DNA of 48,048 nucleotides from Burkholderiales bacterium. GTDB lineage: Bacteria; Pseudomonadota; Gammaproteobacteria; Burkholderiales; Burkholderiaceae_D. Made by a program: the position numbers and the translations under genes. The notes beneath the pieces were generated by a model that ran no database searches, was not told the DNA's origin, and saw nothing but the letters and a program-made list of their open reading frames with translations. The stretch spans positions 1 through 48,048 of the forward strand of contig JACQDX010000035.1 in the NCBI GenBank assembly GCA_016200895.1, written 5' to 3'. Shown in pieces: positions 26,762 to 36,024 of the stretch (position 1 is the stretch's first letter; each line of letters opens with the position of its first letter).

Positions 26762-27196
26762 TTAAAAAATAAGTAATCCTTCGTAGGGCATAAACCTCAA
26801 GCTTTCAAGCCTGGACTGCCAATTGCCGACATGCAATTCCAGCTTGTGCCCATCCGGGTCTGATAAATACAGCGAATCACCTTCGCTTTTATTGATTTTC
26901 CAAAGCTGCAGTTCGCCATCATCCACCTTTTGTGCAAAGGCTTTGAAAGCTTCTGGCGTAACTGAGAATGCACTGTGGGTATATTCTGCCGGAAGACTGG
27001 TACGGCACTCACTGTCCAGCGACAGGCAAATCCAGTCGTCGCCAGCAAGCAGGTATGCACCGTTTTTCCAGCGCGCAAGTGGCTTTAGACCCAGTACATC
27101 CACATAAAAGCGGAAAGAGCGCTCAAGGTCAGAAACCGAGAGCGTAATATGATTCAAGCCCATGACTGCTGCCACAGGCTTGTTCAATTCAGGCAT
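26762..27196 (-). CDS. fosA: FosA-type fosfomycin resistance glutathione transferase
   Basis: 144-residue VOC-superfamily protein. GLNHITLSVSDLERSFRFY (His16, Thr18), EYTHSAFSV (His74) and DPDGHKLELHVG (Glu120) supply the Mn2+ ligands of FosA. NKSEGDSLYLSDPDGHKLE corresponds to its K+/substrate loop (Ser104, Glu105, Ser108). FosA adds glutathione to the epoxide of fosfomycin. The length matches plus a few extra N-terminal residues. A general VOC dioxygenase or FosX-like hydrolase is less likely, given the SEG-S and KLELHVG signatures. Context is chromosomal with no mobile element beside it. Confidence 0.85.
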   Translation of the reverse strand: MPELNKPVAAVMGLNHITLSVSDLERSFRFYVDVLGLKPLARWKNGAYLLAGDDWICLSLDSECRTSLPAEYTHSAFSVTPEAFKAFAQKVDDGELQLWKINKSEGDSLYLSDPDGHKLELHVGNWQSRLESLRFMPYEGLLIF

Positions 27197-27223
27197 GCTG
27201 ATCTTTGAGTGAGCAGGGGAAGA

Positions 27224-27580
27224 TTAAACGCCCAGCAATTCCACTTCAAATATCAAAGTTGCATTGCCAGGGATCACGCCACCAGCACCGCGTGGGCCGT
27301 AACCCAGGCTGGAAGGGATGGTCAGCAGGCGGGTACCGCCAACTTTCATACCTTGTACGCCTTCATCCCAGCCCTTGATGACGTGGCCTGCACCCAATGG
27401 GAAAGAAAATGGCTGTCCACGGTCTTTGCTGGAGTCAAATTTCTTGCCTGCGCTACCGTCAGGATTTTGCAACCAGCCTGTGTAGTGAACGTCTACGTGG
27501 TTACCGGTTTCCGCTTCTGCGCCTTCACCGATAACTTTATCTTCGTATTGCAAACCACTTACTGTTGTAATAGTACTCAT
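27224..27580 (-). CDS. FKBP-type peptidyl-prolyl isomerase
   Basis: 118 residues, a single cytosolic FKBP domain. GNHVDVHYTGWLQNPDG, FDSSKDRGQPFSFPLGAGHVIKGWDEGVQGMKVGG and PSSLGYGPRGAGGVIPGNATLIFEVELLGV cover the active-site cleft from end to end. No signal peptide. It acts as a folding catalyst. It lies 27 bp upstream of fosA on the same strand and may be co-transcribed with it. Confidence 0.95.
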   Translation of the reverse strand: MSTITTVSGLQYEDKVIGEGAEAETGNHVDVHYTGWLQNPDGSAGKKFDSSKDRGQPFSFPLGAGHVIKGWDEGVQGMKVGGTRLLTIPSSLGYGPRGAGGVIPGNATLIFEVELLGV

Positions 27581-28010
27581 TATTCTTCCTTTATTTCGCG
27601 TTCTGTAACGCTTTAAATTTATTGCAGATATTTAGTTCCGGATATGCTGTTTTCAAGTCTGTCATTTGATTCGGTCTACTAAATAGCAAAACAATATGTA
27701 GAGCGATAGTTCGACTTGCCGTCATGCCCCAATATTACTATCGGGTAATTTTTCTGGCGATTTTCAAAGAAACCGATTGTAAAACGCTGGAATCGTCGTC
27801 ACTGATCTTAAAAAAAGCTGGCGCAATTGTAGAGCAAAAGAAAAGATTTTGGTCACTTACAGCTGCTTTCTTGCTCTGACAGTAATAGGTTCAAGCTTGA
27901 TTTTGGACAAATTAAGTGAAAAATCTGAAAAACAATTGAAGGAAAGCTCTTTCCTTATTGTCATGCGCTGTAAAATGCAAGTTCGATTTATTTTTTTTGC
28001 GGTCTTTTTC
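27581..28010. other. Gene-free 430-bp divergent intergenic region
   Basis: It lies between the FKBP gene and the YVTN gene. The YVTN frame stays open back to 27849 but the encoded Lys/Ser/Phe-rich stretch is unlike the protein. The region must carry both divergent promoters. I see no strong palindrome. Confidence 0.4.
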
Positions 28011-28985
28011 ATGCGTAGTCGTATCTTGTTGTCGTCTTTGGCGTTTTCTTTGGTTTCCGCATTCTCTGCATTTTCTGCACAGGCCAATGTGGTTGTGGTG
28101 CTCAATTCGCGTGACGCCACCGTGAGCTTGCTTGACCAGGCCACTTATAAAGAAATCAGCACCTTTCCTGTAGGCAAGGAACCCCATCATTTGATGGCCA
28201 CCCCAGACAATAAATCCCTGATCGTGGCGAATGCGGTTGGCAATGAGCTGGTTTTCCTTGACCCCAAGACTGGTCAGATACAGCGCCGCATGAAGGATAT
28301 TGCTGACCCGTATCAAATTGGCTTTTCACCAGACCAGAAGTGGTTTATCTCGAATTCCCTGCGCCTCGACCGTGTTGATTTCTACAAGTTTGACGGCCAG
28401 GAGATGAAACTGGTACAACGTGTACCGCTGGCGAAATTGCCTAGCCATATGGCTTTTGATGCAGCCAGTACTACCGTGTTTATCACCCAGCAGGGCAGTG
28501 ACCAGATTTCTGCCATAGATCTGGCGACACAAAAAATCAAATGGACTATCCCTGTGGGCAAATTGCCAGCTGGTATATCCATGACGCCTGATGATAAATA
28601 CTTGCTCGTAGGTATCATGGGCAGTAACTATATTGAAGTCATCGACTGGCGCACCCAAAAAACTGTCAAGAAAATCAAGGCAGGTGAAGGCACGCACAAC
28701 TTCCGCGCCTTGGGTGACAAACGGCATCTCTTTGTATCCAACCGCACATCGAATGAAATTAATATCCTTGACCAGCAGACGCTGGAAATTGTAGGCACTA
28801 TTCCCGTCCCAGGCGGCCCTGACTGCATGGAAGTCAGTGAAGATGGCAAAACTCTGTGGGCAACCCTACGCTGGATCAAGAAAGTGGCTGTCGTTGATAT
28901 CGCCAGCCGCAAAGTTATTAAGCTGATCCCGGTTGGGCGCTCACCACACGGCGTGTTTTTTGCCAATCGTGCTGGCAATATGTAA
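28011..28985 (+). CDS. Secreted YVTN-type beta-propeller protein
   Basis: 324 residues from ATG 28011, which opens a clean signal peptide (MRSRILLSSLAFSLVSAFSA to AQA); in-frame ATGs at 27963 and 27976 would lengthen it. About seven blades repeat with the pattern VLNSRDATVSLLD, MATPDNKSLIVANAVGNELVFLD, MTPDDKYLLVGIMGSNYIEVID and VSEDGKTLWATLRWIKKVAVVD. The propeller is a binding scaffold; the partner is unknown. It opens a seven-gene run, and the following deacetylase gene starts within or just after its end. Confidence 0.88.
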   Translation: MRSRILLSSLAFSLVSAFSAFSAQANVVVVLNSRDATVSLLDQATYKEISTFPVGKEPHHLMATPDNKSLIVANAVGNELVFLDPKTGQIQRRMKDIADPYQIGFSPDQKWFISNSLRLDRVDFYKFDGQEMKLVQRVPLAKLPSHMAFDAASTTVFITQQGSDQISAIDLATQKIKWTIPVGKLPAGISMTPDDKYLLVGIMGSNYIEVIDWRTQKTVKKIKAGEGTHNFRALGDKRHLFVSNRTSNEINILDQQTLEIVGTIPVPGGPDCMEVSEDGKTLWATLRWIKKVAVVDIASRKVIKLIPVGRSPHGVFFANRAGNM

Positions 28986-28986
28986 A

Positions 28987-29796
28987 TTGCAGCGGCCTGC
29001 ACATGTGGCCGCTGCGACCTTGCTTGCCATGCTGGCTTTGCCCGTAGTTCCTGCTGCCACTGCTGCGGCAACCCCAGCGGGCAATTGCAAGGGGAACATT
29101 TACCTGACTTTTGATACTGGTAGCCAGTCGCAGGCAGAACTGATTGCTGAGACCCTGCGCCGTCATCAAATCAAGGCGACTTTTTTTCTGGCGAATGAAA
29201 AAACCGTCCAAGGCGATTATTCGCTGGACATGAGCTGGTCACCCTATTGGAAAAAGCTGGCTGAGGAAGGCCATGTCTTTGGTACTCACACTTTCGATCA
29301 TGTGTATGTCGTCGGTGATCTGCCTGATGGCCGTATCGCCGTCAAACCCCAGTTTGGTGCGCAAGCTGGCCAGACGCTGCAATGGACGGCAAAAGAGTAT
29401 TGTCAGGAGTTGCACCGCGTCGATCAGCGGTTTTTTGCGCTGACGGGTAAAAAGCTGGACCCTCTGTGGCGCGCGCCAGGCGGCAAACTGACGTCCAATT
29501 TGTTGAAGGCCGGGCAGGCTTGTGGCTACATGCATGTAGGCTGGTCACCAGCCGGATTTTCTGGCGATGAATTGTCCAGCGAAAAATTCAGCAATCCCAT
29601 GTTGCTGAGACGCGCTCTCGATAAACTCAGGGATGGCGATATTTTCATGGCGCATCTGGGCATCTGGTCACGCAAGCAGGCCTGGGCACCAGAAAACCTG
29701 GAGCCGCTGATTAGCGGCCTTGAGCAAAAATCCTTTTGTTTTGCTACTCTACGCGAACACCCCGCTTATCAAAATTTAAATCAGCAGAAAAAATAA
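28987..29796 (+). CDS. Polysaccharide deacetylase (NodB) family protein, secreted
   Basis: About 269 residues. The start is uncertain: TTG 28987, just after the YVTN stop, gives an Arg-containing n-region and the signal peptide VAAATLLAMLALPVVPAATAA. The frame is open back to 28933. NodB motif 1 is YLTFDTGS, with Thr where the second Asp usually sits. Motif 2 is THTFDH with the His pair, and motif 3 is LWRAPGGK. It is a carbohydrate esterase 4 family member acting on N-acetylated cell-wall or exopolysaccharide sugars. The altered motif 1 makes catalysis plausible but unproven. Confidence 0.85.
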   Translation: MQRPAHVAAATLLAMLALPVVPAATAAATPAGNCKGNIYLTFDTGSQSQAELIAETLRRHQIKATFFLANEKTVQGDYSLDMSWSPYWKKLAEEGHVFGTHTFDHVYVVGDLPDGRIAVKPQFGAQAGQTLQWTAKEYCQELHRVDQRFFALTGKKLDPLWRAPGGKLTSNLLKAGQACGYMHVGWSPAGFSGDELSSEKFSNPMLLRRALDKLRDGDIFMAHLGIWSRKQAWAPENLEPLISGLEQKSFCFATLREHPAYQNLNQQKK

Positions 29797-30776
29797 TGAC
29801 TATTTCCGATCTGTTCACAAATCTGCAAGCCTGGATTTTTGAAACGATAGTACAGCCCGCGATGTTCAATCTGGGGCTGGGTGAATTTGTGGAAGACTCC
29901 TATGAGGGCGTCGAATGGTTCTTGCTCGGTGTTTTGCAATTGATCGTGCTGTTCATCATCTTGCGCCCGCTGGAGTCATGGATACCCGTGCATGAGATCA
30001 AGAACCGCTATGCGCGCTGGAATGATTTTATCTACACCGCTTTGCACAGGCTGGGGGCTTTCTCTATCCTCGTATTTTTCGTGCTTGACCCCTTGCTGGA
30101 TCAGTTGACGGCTATCCTGCATCTGCAGGGTGTGAACCCCTTCAATTTGGAAAACATCTGGCCAGACATGTTGCAATATCCTGTCTTACTGTTCTTCGTA
30201 TATTTGTTTGTACTGGATTTTTTTGATTACTGGTATCACCGCGCAGAGCATCAATTCAACTGGTGGTGGGCCTTGCATAGCCTGCACCATAGCCAGCGCG
30301 ACATGAATTTATGGAGTGATAACCGTAATCACTTGCTGGACGATTTTATTCGTGACATCTATATGGGGTTGATCGCCATCGCCATCGGCGTCGAACCAGG
30401 GCAATATGTCATGCTGGTCATGGCATCGCAAATGCTGCAAAGCCTGCAACATGCAAATGTACGCATACATTTTGGCCGCATAGGTGAATACCTGATGGTG
30501 TCACCACGTTATCACCGCACCCATCATGCCATAGGCATAGGCCATGAGACCCATGGCAAGGGCACACTGGGTGGCCATAATTTTGCAGTTTTATTCCCTG
30601 TCTGGGATGTACTGTTTGGTACTGCACTGTTTGCCAAAGAATTTGCGTTGACCGGCATACGTGACCAGTTAGCCGCACCTGAGGGCAGCGCACGCAACTA
30701 TGGCGAGGGATTCTGGTCACAGCAATGGCTGGGATTGAAGCGCATGTTTGGATTTGACAAGGAAAAGCAATCATGA
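29796..30776 (+). CDS. Sterol desaturase/fatty acid hydroxylase family membrane protein
   Basis: 326 residues. The ATG overlaps the deacetylase stop as TAATG. It has hydrophobic helices around residues 40-58, 82-100 and 125-143, then the di-iron histidine clusters HRAEHQ, HSLHHS, and HRTHHA with a further GHN. It is a membrane-bound di-iron oxygenase that hydroxylates or desaturates a lipid; the substrate is unknown. Translational coupling on both sides suggests a shared envelope-lipid function with the neighbours. Confidence 0.9.
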   Translation: MTISDLFTNLQAWIFETIVQPAMFNLGLGEFVEDSYEGVEWFLLGVLQLIVLFIILRPLESWIPVHEIKNRYARWNDFIYTALHRLGAFSILVFFVLDPLLDQLTAILHLQGVNPFNLENIWPDMLQYPVLLFFVYLFVLDFFDYWYHRAEHQFNWWWALHSLHHSQRDMNLWSDNRNHLLDDFIRDIYMGLIAIAIGVEPGQYVMLVMASQMLQSLQHANVRIHFGRIGEYLMVSPRYHRTHHAIGIGHETHGKGTLGGHNFAVLFPVWDVLFGTALFAKEFALTGIRDQLAAPEGSARNYGEGFWSQQWLGLKRMFGFDKEKQS

Positions 30777-31618
30777 ATATCGCATCCGTGATGCGGGCAT
30801 GGGGCAGGGCAGTGGCGGCGCAATTGCATTACCGTATGTTGCTGCTGACTTTTTTGCCTTTTATGGTCGCCCTCATTTTATGGGGCGCTGCCATGTGGTG
30901 GGGCTTGCAAGCAATGATGGATTTTATCCAAGCGTGGTTGGGCGAACATGATGGCTTTGCGCGGGTCAGCAGTGTGCTGTCCATGGTCGGCCTGATTGCC
31001 CTGAAGATGGTGGTCGTGCCGCTGGTGGCCATGTGGGTACTCTTGCCATTGATGATATTTACTTCATTGATGTGCATAACGGTATTTGCCATGCCTGCCA
31101 TCAGCAAACATGTGGGCGTGCGTGATTACCCTGAGCTGGAGCAAAAGAATGGTGGCACTTTCCTGGGTAGCATGGGGCACTCCTTGTCGTCTTTCGGCAT
31201 TTTTGCGCTCATCTGGTTTGTGACATTACCCCTGAACCTGATCCCTTTTGTCGGCCTTGTGCTGCAACCGCTTTTATGGGGCTGGCTGACTTACAGAGTC
31301 ATGGTGTACGATGCATTAGCGCTGCATGCAGATGCTGATGAACGGGCGATCCTGGTGCAGGAGCATCGCTGGTCATTGCTGGCTATAGGCATAATTGCTG
31401 GCCTGTTTGGCGCAGCACCTGGTTTGTTATGGCTGGGTGGAGTTGTATCTACCCTGTTCTTGCCTGTCATAGCAGGCGTGGCAATCTGGATTTATGTACT
31501 GGTGTTTGTGTTCACTGGTTTGTGGTTCCAGCACTATTGCCTGGAAGCCTTGCAACGTCACCGTAGCGTAGCGCCCCAGGCAGGGTCGCCAATTCCGCAA
31601 ACGCTGCCCGGCCTGTAA
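30773..31618 (+). CDS. EI24-domain membrane protein
   Basis: 281 residues, overlapping the preceding gene by ATGA. It has six or so hydrophobic segments, with the EI24/CysZ-type pattern FLPFMVALILWGAAMW, LPLMIFTSLMCITVFAMPAI, LPLNLIPFVGLVLQPLLWGWLTYRVMVYDAL and VLVFVFTGLWFQHYCLEALQ. In E. coli the family member CysZ takes up sulfate. Bacterial EI24 proteins outside cys operons have no known substrate, and nothing here indicates sulfur metabolism. Confidence 0.85.
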   Translation: MNIASVMRAWGRAVAAQLHYRMLLLTFLPFMVALILWGAAMWWGLQAMMDFIQAWLGEHDGFARVSSVLSMVGLIALKMVVVPLVAMWVLLPLMIFTSLMCITVFAMPAISKHVGVRDYPELEQKNGGTFLGSMGHSLSSFGIFALIWFVTLPLNLIPFVGLVLQPLLWGWLTYRVMVYDALALHADADERAILVQEHRWSLLAIGIIAGLFGAAPGLLWLGGVVSTLFLPVIAGVAIWIYVLVFVFTGLWFQHYCLEALQRHRSVAPQAGSPIPQTLPGL

Positions 31619-31636
31619 TATAAAAAAGGAGAAATC

Positions 31637-32437
31637 GTGGCAATCGGTCTGATTATCGTTGGCGATGAAATTTTATCTGGCAAACGTGAAGACAAGCACA
31701 TGTCCAAAGTCATCGCGCTGCTGAAGGCGCGCGGCATGCAGCTTGACTGGGTTGAATACATAGGCGACAAACGTGAGCGCATTACGGCGACCTTGAAACG
31801 CAGTTTTGCCAGCGGTGACGTAGTGTTTTCTACTGGCGGCATAGGTGCAACACCAGACGACCATACGCGTCAGTGTGCGGCAGCCGCGCTGGATTTGCCT
31901 GTCATCCTGCATCCAGAAGCCAAGCTCTTAATACAGGAGCGCATCATGGATATCGCCAAAGAAAAAGGCGAAGTGGCCGACCTGACCACGCCTGATCACT
32001 TGCACAGATTGAAGATGGGTGAATTCCCGCTTGGGGCGGACATCATCCCCAATCCTTTCAACAAGATCGCCGGTTTTTCCATACGCAACCACTTCTTTGT
32101 CCCCGGTTTCCCGGTCATGGCCTGGCCGATGCTGGAGTGGGTGCTGGATACGCATTTTTCTCATCTGTTCAATCAACATGCACAGTTTGAACAATCGGTG
32201 CTGGTCTACGAAATTGCTGAATCCATCGTCACCCCTTTGATGGAGCAACTGGAGGCTGATTTCGCCTTGATCAAGGTTTTTAGCCTGCCCAGTGTTGGTA
32301 GTGAAACTGAACGCAGGCATATAGAATTAGGTGTCAAGGGTGACGAGCAGCAAGTCCTTGCTGCCTATGAAAAAATGCTGGAGGGCTTGCAGCAGTTGAA
32401 GGCGGAGTATATCCCCACGCCTTCCAAGTCCAGTTGA
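31637..32437 (+). CDS. MoaB/CinA-N type molybdopterin-binding domain protein
   Basis: 266 residues, starting at GTG 31637 behind a GGAG site. IGLIIVGDEILSGKREDKH, VVFSTGGIGATPDDHTRQ and FVPGFPVMAWPMLEW are the CinA N-terminal (COG1058) signatures of the MoaB fold. The C-terminal nicotinamide-deamidase domain of full CinA is absent. Stand-alone members are found widely; their biochemical role (pyrophosphatase or pterin binding) is not established. Confidence 0.88.
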   Translation: MAIGLIIVGDEILSGKREDKHMSKVIALLKARGMQLDWVEYIGDKRERITATLKRSFASGDVVFSTGGIGATPDDHTRQCAAAALDLPVILHPEAKLLIQERIMDIAKEKGEVADLTTPDHLHRLKMGEFPLGADIIPNPFNKIAGFSIRNHFFVPGFPVMAWPMLEWVLDTHFSHLFNQHAQFEQSVLVYEIAESIVTPLMEQLEADFALIKVFSLPSVGSETERRHIELGVKGDEQQVLAAYEKMLEGLQQLKAEYIPTPSKSS

Positions 32438-32439
32438 AC

Positions 32440-33727
32440 ATGCAAAAGATCAAATTCACCCTCTTCAATCTGCGTGATTTGCTGGTTGCCTTTGGCCCGA
32501 TCACGCTGATGGTGGTGATAGTCTGTGGTGTCGGTTACTGGCTGGTGGACCCTGCACCACCGCGCGTGATCGATATTTCCAGCGGGCAGGAAAATGGTTC
32601 TTATGAACGTTTTGCCAAACGCTATGCACAAGAACTGCAAAAAAATCAAATCACCTTGCGCCAGCAATCTTCACAGGGATCAGAAGAAAACCTCAGCCGT
32701 ATCAGCGACCCTGATTCTGACATTGAAGTGGGTTTCGTGCGTAGCGGTTCTACCGATGAAGCGCAGGCCCATGAACGCGGCTTAATTTCACTGGGCAGCC
32801 TGTTTTATGAACCTATCTGGGTGTTTTACCGCAGCCCCAAAGAATTTACCACGATGAGCCAGTTCAAGGGCAAGATAGTCAATGTCGGCCCTGATGGTAA
32901 TGGCGTCGCTAAACTGTTCAGCCAGATTTTAAGTGTCAACAGCATGTCGGAAGAAGATGTGACCATACAAAAACTGGCCGATACGCCAGGTACGGTCGCC
33001 TTACTGGATAACAAGGTCGATGTGCTGATCTTCAGCTCAGCCAGTGCAGGCAGAAGCGTATACGCGGCGCTTTCCGTTTTTATCTCATGTCGTGCTGCCG
33101 CGTGGCATTGTAGATATAGGCAAGGACATCCCAGCTCATGATTATCATTTAATTGCGCCGACAGCGACCCTGGTCGCCCATGAAAGCCTGCATCCGGCAT
33201 TGATGGGCTTGCTGTTGCAGGCGGCACACAGGATACATAGCGGTACGGACTGGTTCAGCCGTCAGGGTGAATTTCCGTCCGATAAATATACTGAAATCCC
33301 GGTGGCACATGAGGCTGAGAAGTTCTATAAAAACGGCCCACCCATGCTGCAGCGCTACCTGAGCTTCTGGATCGCCAATTTCATAGAACGCATGTGGGTC
33401 GTCATCGTTGCACTTGGTGCCTTGTTCTTGCCTCTGTCTAAAATTATTCCACCCTTGTATGTCTGGCGCATACGCTCACGCATTTACCGCTGGTATGGGC
33501 AATTGCGGCTGGTAGAGCAGGCAATAGAAGAAGTCGCCGCTGCCGACAAACAGAGCGTCGCAGAAAAACAGTTGCGCCACCTCGATGAGATAGAAGAAAA
33601 AGTCAATCGCATCACCATACCCTTGTCCTATGCAGAAGAATTATATGGCTTGCGCAGTCATATCCATTTTGTACGCTCAAGAGTGCAAACCATGCTGACC
33701 GCATCCATGGGGCAGGCAGCACAATAA
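32440..33727 (+). pseudogene. TAXI-family TRAP-type solute-binding protein, disrupted by internal deletion
   Basis: The 5' part (to about 33043) encodes a membrane-anchored protein: ITLMVVIVCGVGYWLV, then VIDISSGQENGSYERFAKRYA, DIEVGFVRSGS and VDVLIFSSAS. The 3' part (from 33044, one frame over) resumes with QAEAYTRRFPFLSHVVLPRG, HLIAPTATLVAHESLHPAL and a C-terminal helix-rich segment with its own membrane stretch. The segment that TAXI proteins carry between SSAS and QAEAY is missing and the frame changes there, so this is a deletion, not a single-base slip. ATG 32440 follows the preceding stop. Confidence 0.8.
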
Positions 33728-34518
33728 TGGAAACGCATTTCTGTTGGAAGTGTCAAAAAGAAATGCCGTTTCTTGACGAGAATGAGTGGAAGAAAGTATC
33801 ACCATTGCTGCGTCCATCCATGCAAGAGTTGAGAGACTATCTAACACTGCATCGCTGTTCATTGCAGGTAGCCAGGAGCGCAGTCAAAACACAGGTTGGT
33901 ATCAAATTTGAGCAAATAACTGGCATGTCTGGCATTCATTTTGACACCATATACCATCACAGGCGAAGTGACTGGGGACCAGTTTGCGGACAATGCGGCT
34001 TATTGTTGAGAACATCCAAGGCCAAATTATGTGCGCAATGTTGGACTGTTGCTGAACCAGAGCCTGTCATGCCTCCTCCGTATAAACTGCCTATAAAGAA
34101 GAGCCTGGTAGCAGCCCTGGGCCTGATACTGTTGATATTGCTGTGTGGCCCCTGGCTATTGTATGCATACGGTTTATCAAACATAACAGGCAGCCCTGAA
34201 CCTGCCAAAATCGCATTGATCAGCCCAGAAAACAAAGCGCTGATCTGGAAAGAATTGAAAGAGCAGGGAGCTATACAAGTAGAGGTCTTAACGCCCTATG
34301 ACATATATTCCCTGTTGCTGGATAAACCCTATCCGGCTGGCACATGTTTAGCCTGGTATGTCGCCAGAAACTATAATCACGATCATCTGCAAGATCGCCG
34401 TATGCTTTACTGGCACATCTCTGGCGAGGCACTTACTGTGTGGCTGACGCGGCACTGGAGTAGCGATGAATTGCTGGCCAAGGCACTGGAAATTCGTCAA
34501 AGCAAGGCAAAGCCATGA
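33727..34518 (+). CDS. Zinc-ribbon membrane protein, function unknown
   Basis: 263 residues. The N-terminus METHFCWKCQKEMPFLDENEW has a CxxC. HHRRSDWGPVCGQCGLLLRT and AKLCAQCW give a second four-cysteine cluster near residues 85-105. A transmembrane helix at about 128-150 (SLVAALGLILLILLCGPWLLY) separates this cytoplasmic zinc region from an outer domain of about 110 residues that I do not recognise. It starts on the last base of the disrupted TAXI gene and ends the run. Confidence 0.75.
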   Translation: METHFCWKCQKEMPFLDENEWKKVSPLLRPSMQELRDYLTLHRCSLQVARSAVKTQVGIKFEQITGMSGIHFDTIYHHRRSDWGPVCGQCGLLLRTSKAKLCAQCWTVAEPEPVMPPPYKLPIKKSLVAALGLILLILLCGPWLLYAYGLSNITGSPEPAKIALISPENKALIWKELKEQGAIQVEVLTPYDIYSLLLDKPYPAGTCLAWYVARNYNHDHLQDRRMLYWHISGEALTVWLTRHWSSDELLAKALEIRQSKAKP

Positions 34519-34680
34519 TTTCATCATGCGTCGGTGATGTAAATCAACGCAAATCAACGCAAACTAACTTGATGTGTTTTCAGTCTGTGCATGGCAATTG
34601 GCAGTTCATCGCAATTAATGAAGCTTAAGCGCAGATTAATTTAATATCGCAGTTACATTTAATTTTTCACTGGAAAAAAC

Positions 34681-35973
34681 ATGCTGCGATACGCGATGCT
34701 ATTGATCTTTCTTGCCCCCTGTCTGGCGACTGCAGCAGATGAAGAACACTGGCTATTGCAAGTGGACAGGTGGGGCAATCGCTCTTATCGGACCTTGAGC
34801 ATTACAGTGGATGGTAGCAGCATCAGCGGCAAGCTTGATGGTGACCAGCTTGCTGGTACGCGCACCGCCAAAGGCATAGCGTTCACGGTAACGGATGCTG
34901 ACAAGGCAAAGTATTCCTACACCGGCACAGTCAGCAAGGACGCCATGCAGGGCGCGGCTGATTTTCCCGATACGAATAATCCGCAAGCTAGGGCCTCGCA
35001 TACATTCAGCGCACGCAGGATACCTGATCGTCCTGCAGGAACCCCACGAAAATACGATTTCCAGCCCACCGATTATTCCAATGAATTCAGTCCGCATCGC
35101 TTGCCAGTGTTGATGATCTGGCCGGGCGATACGGTGCATACCAAGACCATAGATTCTGGTGGTGTTGATGAAAATGGAGTCACCAAGGCCCTGTATGGCA
35201 ATCCGCAGACAGGCCCGTTTTTTGTCGGTACTGCCGAACCGGGCGACACGCTGGTAATACATCTTAAACGCTTACGCCTTAACCGCGATTACGCCGACAG
35301 CCTCGACAGCATCGTCGGCAGGGCGATGGGTACTGCACTGGCAGCCAAGGCCACAAATCTTGGCAAGCCTATACGCTGGAAACTGGATAGGGAACGTGGT
35401 TTGGCAAGTCCAGAGAATCCAACAGAAGGCCTGCGTAATTTGAGTCTGCCAGTGCGCCCTATGCTGGGTGGGCTGGCGGTTGCGCCGGGCAATGGTTCTC
35501 CGGCTATTTCTACGGGAGATACTGGACGCTTTGGTGGTAATATGGATTTCAATGAAGTCGTTGAAGGCAATACCGTCTACCTGACTGTGCAGCAACCCGG
35601 CGCCTTGCTGTATCTGGGAGATGCACATGCCCTGCAGGGAGATGGCGAGACTAGTCAATATGGATTGGAAACATCCATGGAAGTAGAATTTACCGTGGAT
35701 GTCATAAAAGGAAAATCGGTCAATGCACCAAGAGTAGAGTCGCCCACACAGATCATGGTACTGGGGCAGGCGGGCTCGCTGGATGATGCCCTGCGGGCAG
35801 CAACCAGCGGCATGGTGCAATGGCTGCAACAGGATTACGGCCTCAGCCTGTCAGAGTGTGCCCAGATATTGGGTAGCGCTATTCATTTCAGTATTCCCAA
35901 TCTGGCGGGACGTAGCGTCGGTGTTGCTGCAAAACTGGACAAGACTGTGCTGGCAAACTTGCGCCGTCAATGA
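34681..35973 (+). CDS. Secreted acetamidase/formamidase family protein
   Basis: 430 residues with a signal peptide ending ATAAD. Residues 20-115 form a beta-rich N-terminal domain (LQVDRWGNRSYRTLSITVDG to HTFSARRIPDRP). The FmdA/AmdA core follows: PVLMIWPGDTVHTKTIDSGG, GNPQTGPFFVGTAEPGDTLVIHL, RPMLGGLAVAP, TGRFGGNMDFNEV and GALLYLGDAHALQGDGE. Family enzymes hydrolyse short amides in the cytosol; export of this one suggests periplasmic amide or peptide-like substrates. Monocistronic. The 160-bp leader holds a tandem AAATCAACGC repeat at 34541-34560. Confidence 0.88.
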   Translation: MLRYAMLLIFLAPCLATAADEEHWLLQVDRWGNRSYRTLSITVDGSSISGKLDGDQLAGTRTAKGIAFTVTDADKAKYSYTGTVSKDAMQGAADFPDTNNPQARASHTFSARRIPDRPAGTPRKYDFQPTDYSNEFSPHRLPVLMIWPGDTVHTKTIDSGGVDENGVTKALYGNPQTGPFFVGTAEPGDTLVIHLKRLRLNRDYADSLDSIVGRAMGTALAAKATNLGKPIRWKLDRERGLASPENPTEGLRNLSLPVRPMLGGLAVAPGNGSPAISTGDTGRFGGNMDFNEVVEGNTVYLTVQQPGALLYLGDAHALQGDGETSQYGLETSMEVEFTVDVIKGKSVNAPRVESPTQIMVLGQAGSLDDALRAATSGMVQWLQQDYGLSLSECAQILGSAIHFSIPNLAGRSVGVAAKLDKTVLANLRRQ

Positions 35974-36024
35974 GTAGTCCAGATCGTGGGCTGCTTCATT
36001 GACGAATGCATGCTTATTGCATAA

